Source: an uncultured Collinsella sp.
GTDB taxonomy: Bacteria; Actinomycetota; Coriobacteriia; Coriobacteriales; Coriobacteriaceae
Length of the DNA stretch: 23,168 nucleotides
Reading direction: 5' to 3'
NCBI GenBank assembly: GCA_900547805.1
Contig: URIE01000015.1
Coordinates: 1-23,168, forward strand
The notes beneath the pieces were generated by a model. The model searched no databases and was not told where the DNA came from. It worked only from the letters and a program-made list of their open reading frames with translations. The translations under genes and the position numbers were made by a program. This document shows, piece after piece, positions 21,981 to 23,168 of the stretch. Position 1 is the stretch's first letter. Each line of letters opens with the position of its first letter.

Positions 21981-23117
21981 ATGCGTCTGCCCATGAATAC
22001 CTCGCTTGCCACGCTCAAGCCCTCCGGTATCCGCCGGATCAACGCGCTCGCCGCCCAGCATCCGGGGTGCATCGCGCTCGCGCTCGGCGAGCCCGATTTT
22101 CCCACGCCCGATGTGATTAGCGCCGAGGTGACCGCCGCACTGGACCGCGGTGACACGCACTATCCGCCGAACAACGGTCGCCCCGCCCTGCGCGAGGCGT
22201 TATCTGCCTACATGGGGGACGCGGGCCTTGCGTTTTCGGCCGACGAGGTCATCCTGACTGATGGCGCGACCGAGGCCCTGTCGGCAACATTCATGGCTAT
22301 GCTCAACCCCGGCGACGAGGTCATTATCCCCACGCCGGCCTTTGGCCTGTACGAAAGCATCGTCGTGGCCAACCACGCCAAAGCAGTCTTTTTGGATACG
22401 GAGCCTGCGCAATTTCAGACTGACGAGGATGCGCTTCGTGCTTGCGTGACGCCGGCGACCAAGGCCATCGTCATCTGCTCGCCCAACAATCCTACGGGTT
22501 GCATCCTCGACGCGGCATCGCTCGACGCCGTGGCACGCGTGGCAGAGCAGGCAGGCATCTACGTGGTCTGCGACGACGTATACAACCGCTTGGTCTACGC
22601 GGACGGCTACGAGCGCTTCGCCCAGCGCCACCCGGAGCTGCGTGAGCAGACGGTAGTCATCGAGAGCTTCTCCAAGCCCTGGGCTATGACCGGCTGGCGC
22701 CTGGGCTGGCTCGCAGCAGCGGCACCCGTCATCGCCGAGATCGCCAAGGCTCACCAATACCTAGTATCGAGTGCCGTCTCCTTCGAGATGGACGCCGCGG
22801 CCCGAGCCCTGACCGTCGACCCAACCCCCATGCTCGAAGTCTACCGAGCCCGTCGCGAACGCGTACTCGCAGCCTTAGACGCCATGGGCCTCGACGTAGT
22901 AGAGCCCGCAGGAGCCTTCTACACTTTCCCGAGCATCAAAAAGTTCGGTCTAACCAGCGAAGACTTCTGCATCAAAGCCATCAAAGAAGCCAACGTAGCC
23001 CTAGTCCCGGGCGACTGCTTCGGCACCGAAGGCCACATCCGCCTCAGCTACTGCGTCTCCGACCAAGATTTGGACGAAGGCCTCCGCCGCTTGTCCACCT
23101 TCATTTCAACCTTGTAG
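21981..23117 (+). CDS. PLP-dependent class I/II aminotransferase
   Basis: This 378-residue fold-type I aminotransferase is of normal length. Visible are ALGEPDFPTP near the N-terminus, YPPNNGRPALREALS, DGATEALSATFMAMLNPGDEVIIPTPAFGLYES (cofactor phosphate region), CSPNNPTGC, CDDVYNRLVY (Asp/Tyr contacts with PLP), SFSKPWAMTGWRLGW with Lys232 as Schiff-base lysine, and the C-terminal Arg in HIRLSYC. It resembles aspartate/aromatic-type aminotransferases; the donor cannot be fixed. GAAAGGA precedes the ATG. The 93-nt gap to the divergent gene at 21887 holds both promoters. The last 51 nt of the window after the stop show no feature. Confidence 0.94.
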   Translation: MRLPMNTSLATLKPSGIRRINALAAQHPGCIALALGEPDFPTPDVISAEVTAALDRGDTHYPPNNGRPALREALSAYMGDAGLAFSADEVILTDGATEALSATFMAMLNPGDEVIIPTPAFGLYESIVVANHAKAVFLDTEPAQFQTDEDALRACVTPATKAIVICSPNNPTGCILDAASLDAVARVAEQAGIYVVCDDVYNRLVYADGYERFAQRHPELREQTVVIESFSKPWAMTGWRLGWLAAAAPVIAEIAKAHQYLVSSAVSFEMDAAARALTVDPTPMLEVYRARRERVLAALDAMGLDVVEPAGAFYTFPSIKKFGLTSEDFCIKAIKEANVALVPGDCFGTEGHIRLSYCVSDQDLDEGLRRLSTFISTL

Positions 23118-23168
23118 CCATTGGGGACGCAACACATCAGCCCACCGACATAAGGGTTGTGCGTGGGG

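Noticed and set aside
23118..23168. Possible inverted repeat CGCAACA / TTGTGCG near the window end
   Set aside because: Arms match imperfectly and the element is cut by the window edge.

Overview
The window looks like a chromosomal segment of a high-GC gut actinobacterium of the Coriobacteriia, most likely a Collinsella-type organism. This rests on protein style (FeoA-FeoB fusion, DUF4179/ECF pair, WYL regulator, AsnRS), GC-rich codon use and the look of the intergenic hairpins. It is recognition from memory, not a database result. All 14 complete genes are housekeeping, transport or accessory metabolism. I see no tRNA, rRNA, CRISPR array, transposase or phage gene.

Layout. Positions 1-1491 (+) hold the wreck of a leucine biosynthesis operon. 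A leucine-rich leader peptide (72-131) and a full set of competing attenuator helices are still readable. The leuA behind them has lost its start codon (ATA where ATG is expected) and carries an in-frame TGA. At about 830-850 it runs out of frame into the C-terminal half of leuB, so the rest of leuA, the front of leuB and any genes between them (leuC and leuD in the usual order) are gone. Positions 1492-1842 are intergenic and full of hairpins.

From 1843 to 13813 everything is on the minus strand: a DUF4179 anti-sigma-like membrane protein with its overlapping ECF sigma factor; a metallophosphoesterase overlapping a 640-residue cytoplasmic protein that joins a ParB-like domain to a BMP nucleoside-binding domain; an MscS-type channel; a three-gene ABC importer of the TrpXYZ type (lipoprotein, permease, ATPase); a WYL-type regulator; asparaginyl-tRNA synthetase; and a stand-alone PTS EIIA(Glc)-like protein.

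From 14060 the genes run mostly on the plus strand: an alpha/beta hydrolase, a 106-residue unknown protein, FeoB with a built-in FeoA domain, a SotB-like MFS exporter, a GH13 glycosidase followed after 3 nt by a DNA-deoxyinosine glycosylase, a minus-strand unknown protein meeting it tail to tail, and a class I/II aminotransferase.

The most notable signals are: (1) an apparently intact leucine attenuator in front of a collapsed leu operon; (2) five intergenic hairpins that share a CCTGTCC-like loop but have different stems, two of them lying in 60-nt copies with only two differences; (3) a probable cytoplasmic nucleotide/nucleoside sensor (ParB-like plus BMP) translationally coupled to a phosphoesterase; and (4) a small orphan unit between terminators at 7281-7480 with a frameshifted signal-peptide-like reading frame.
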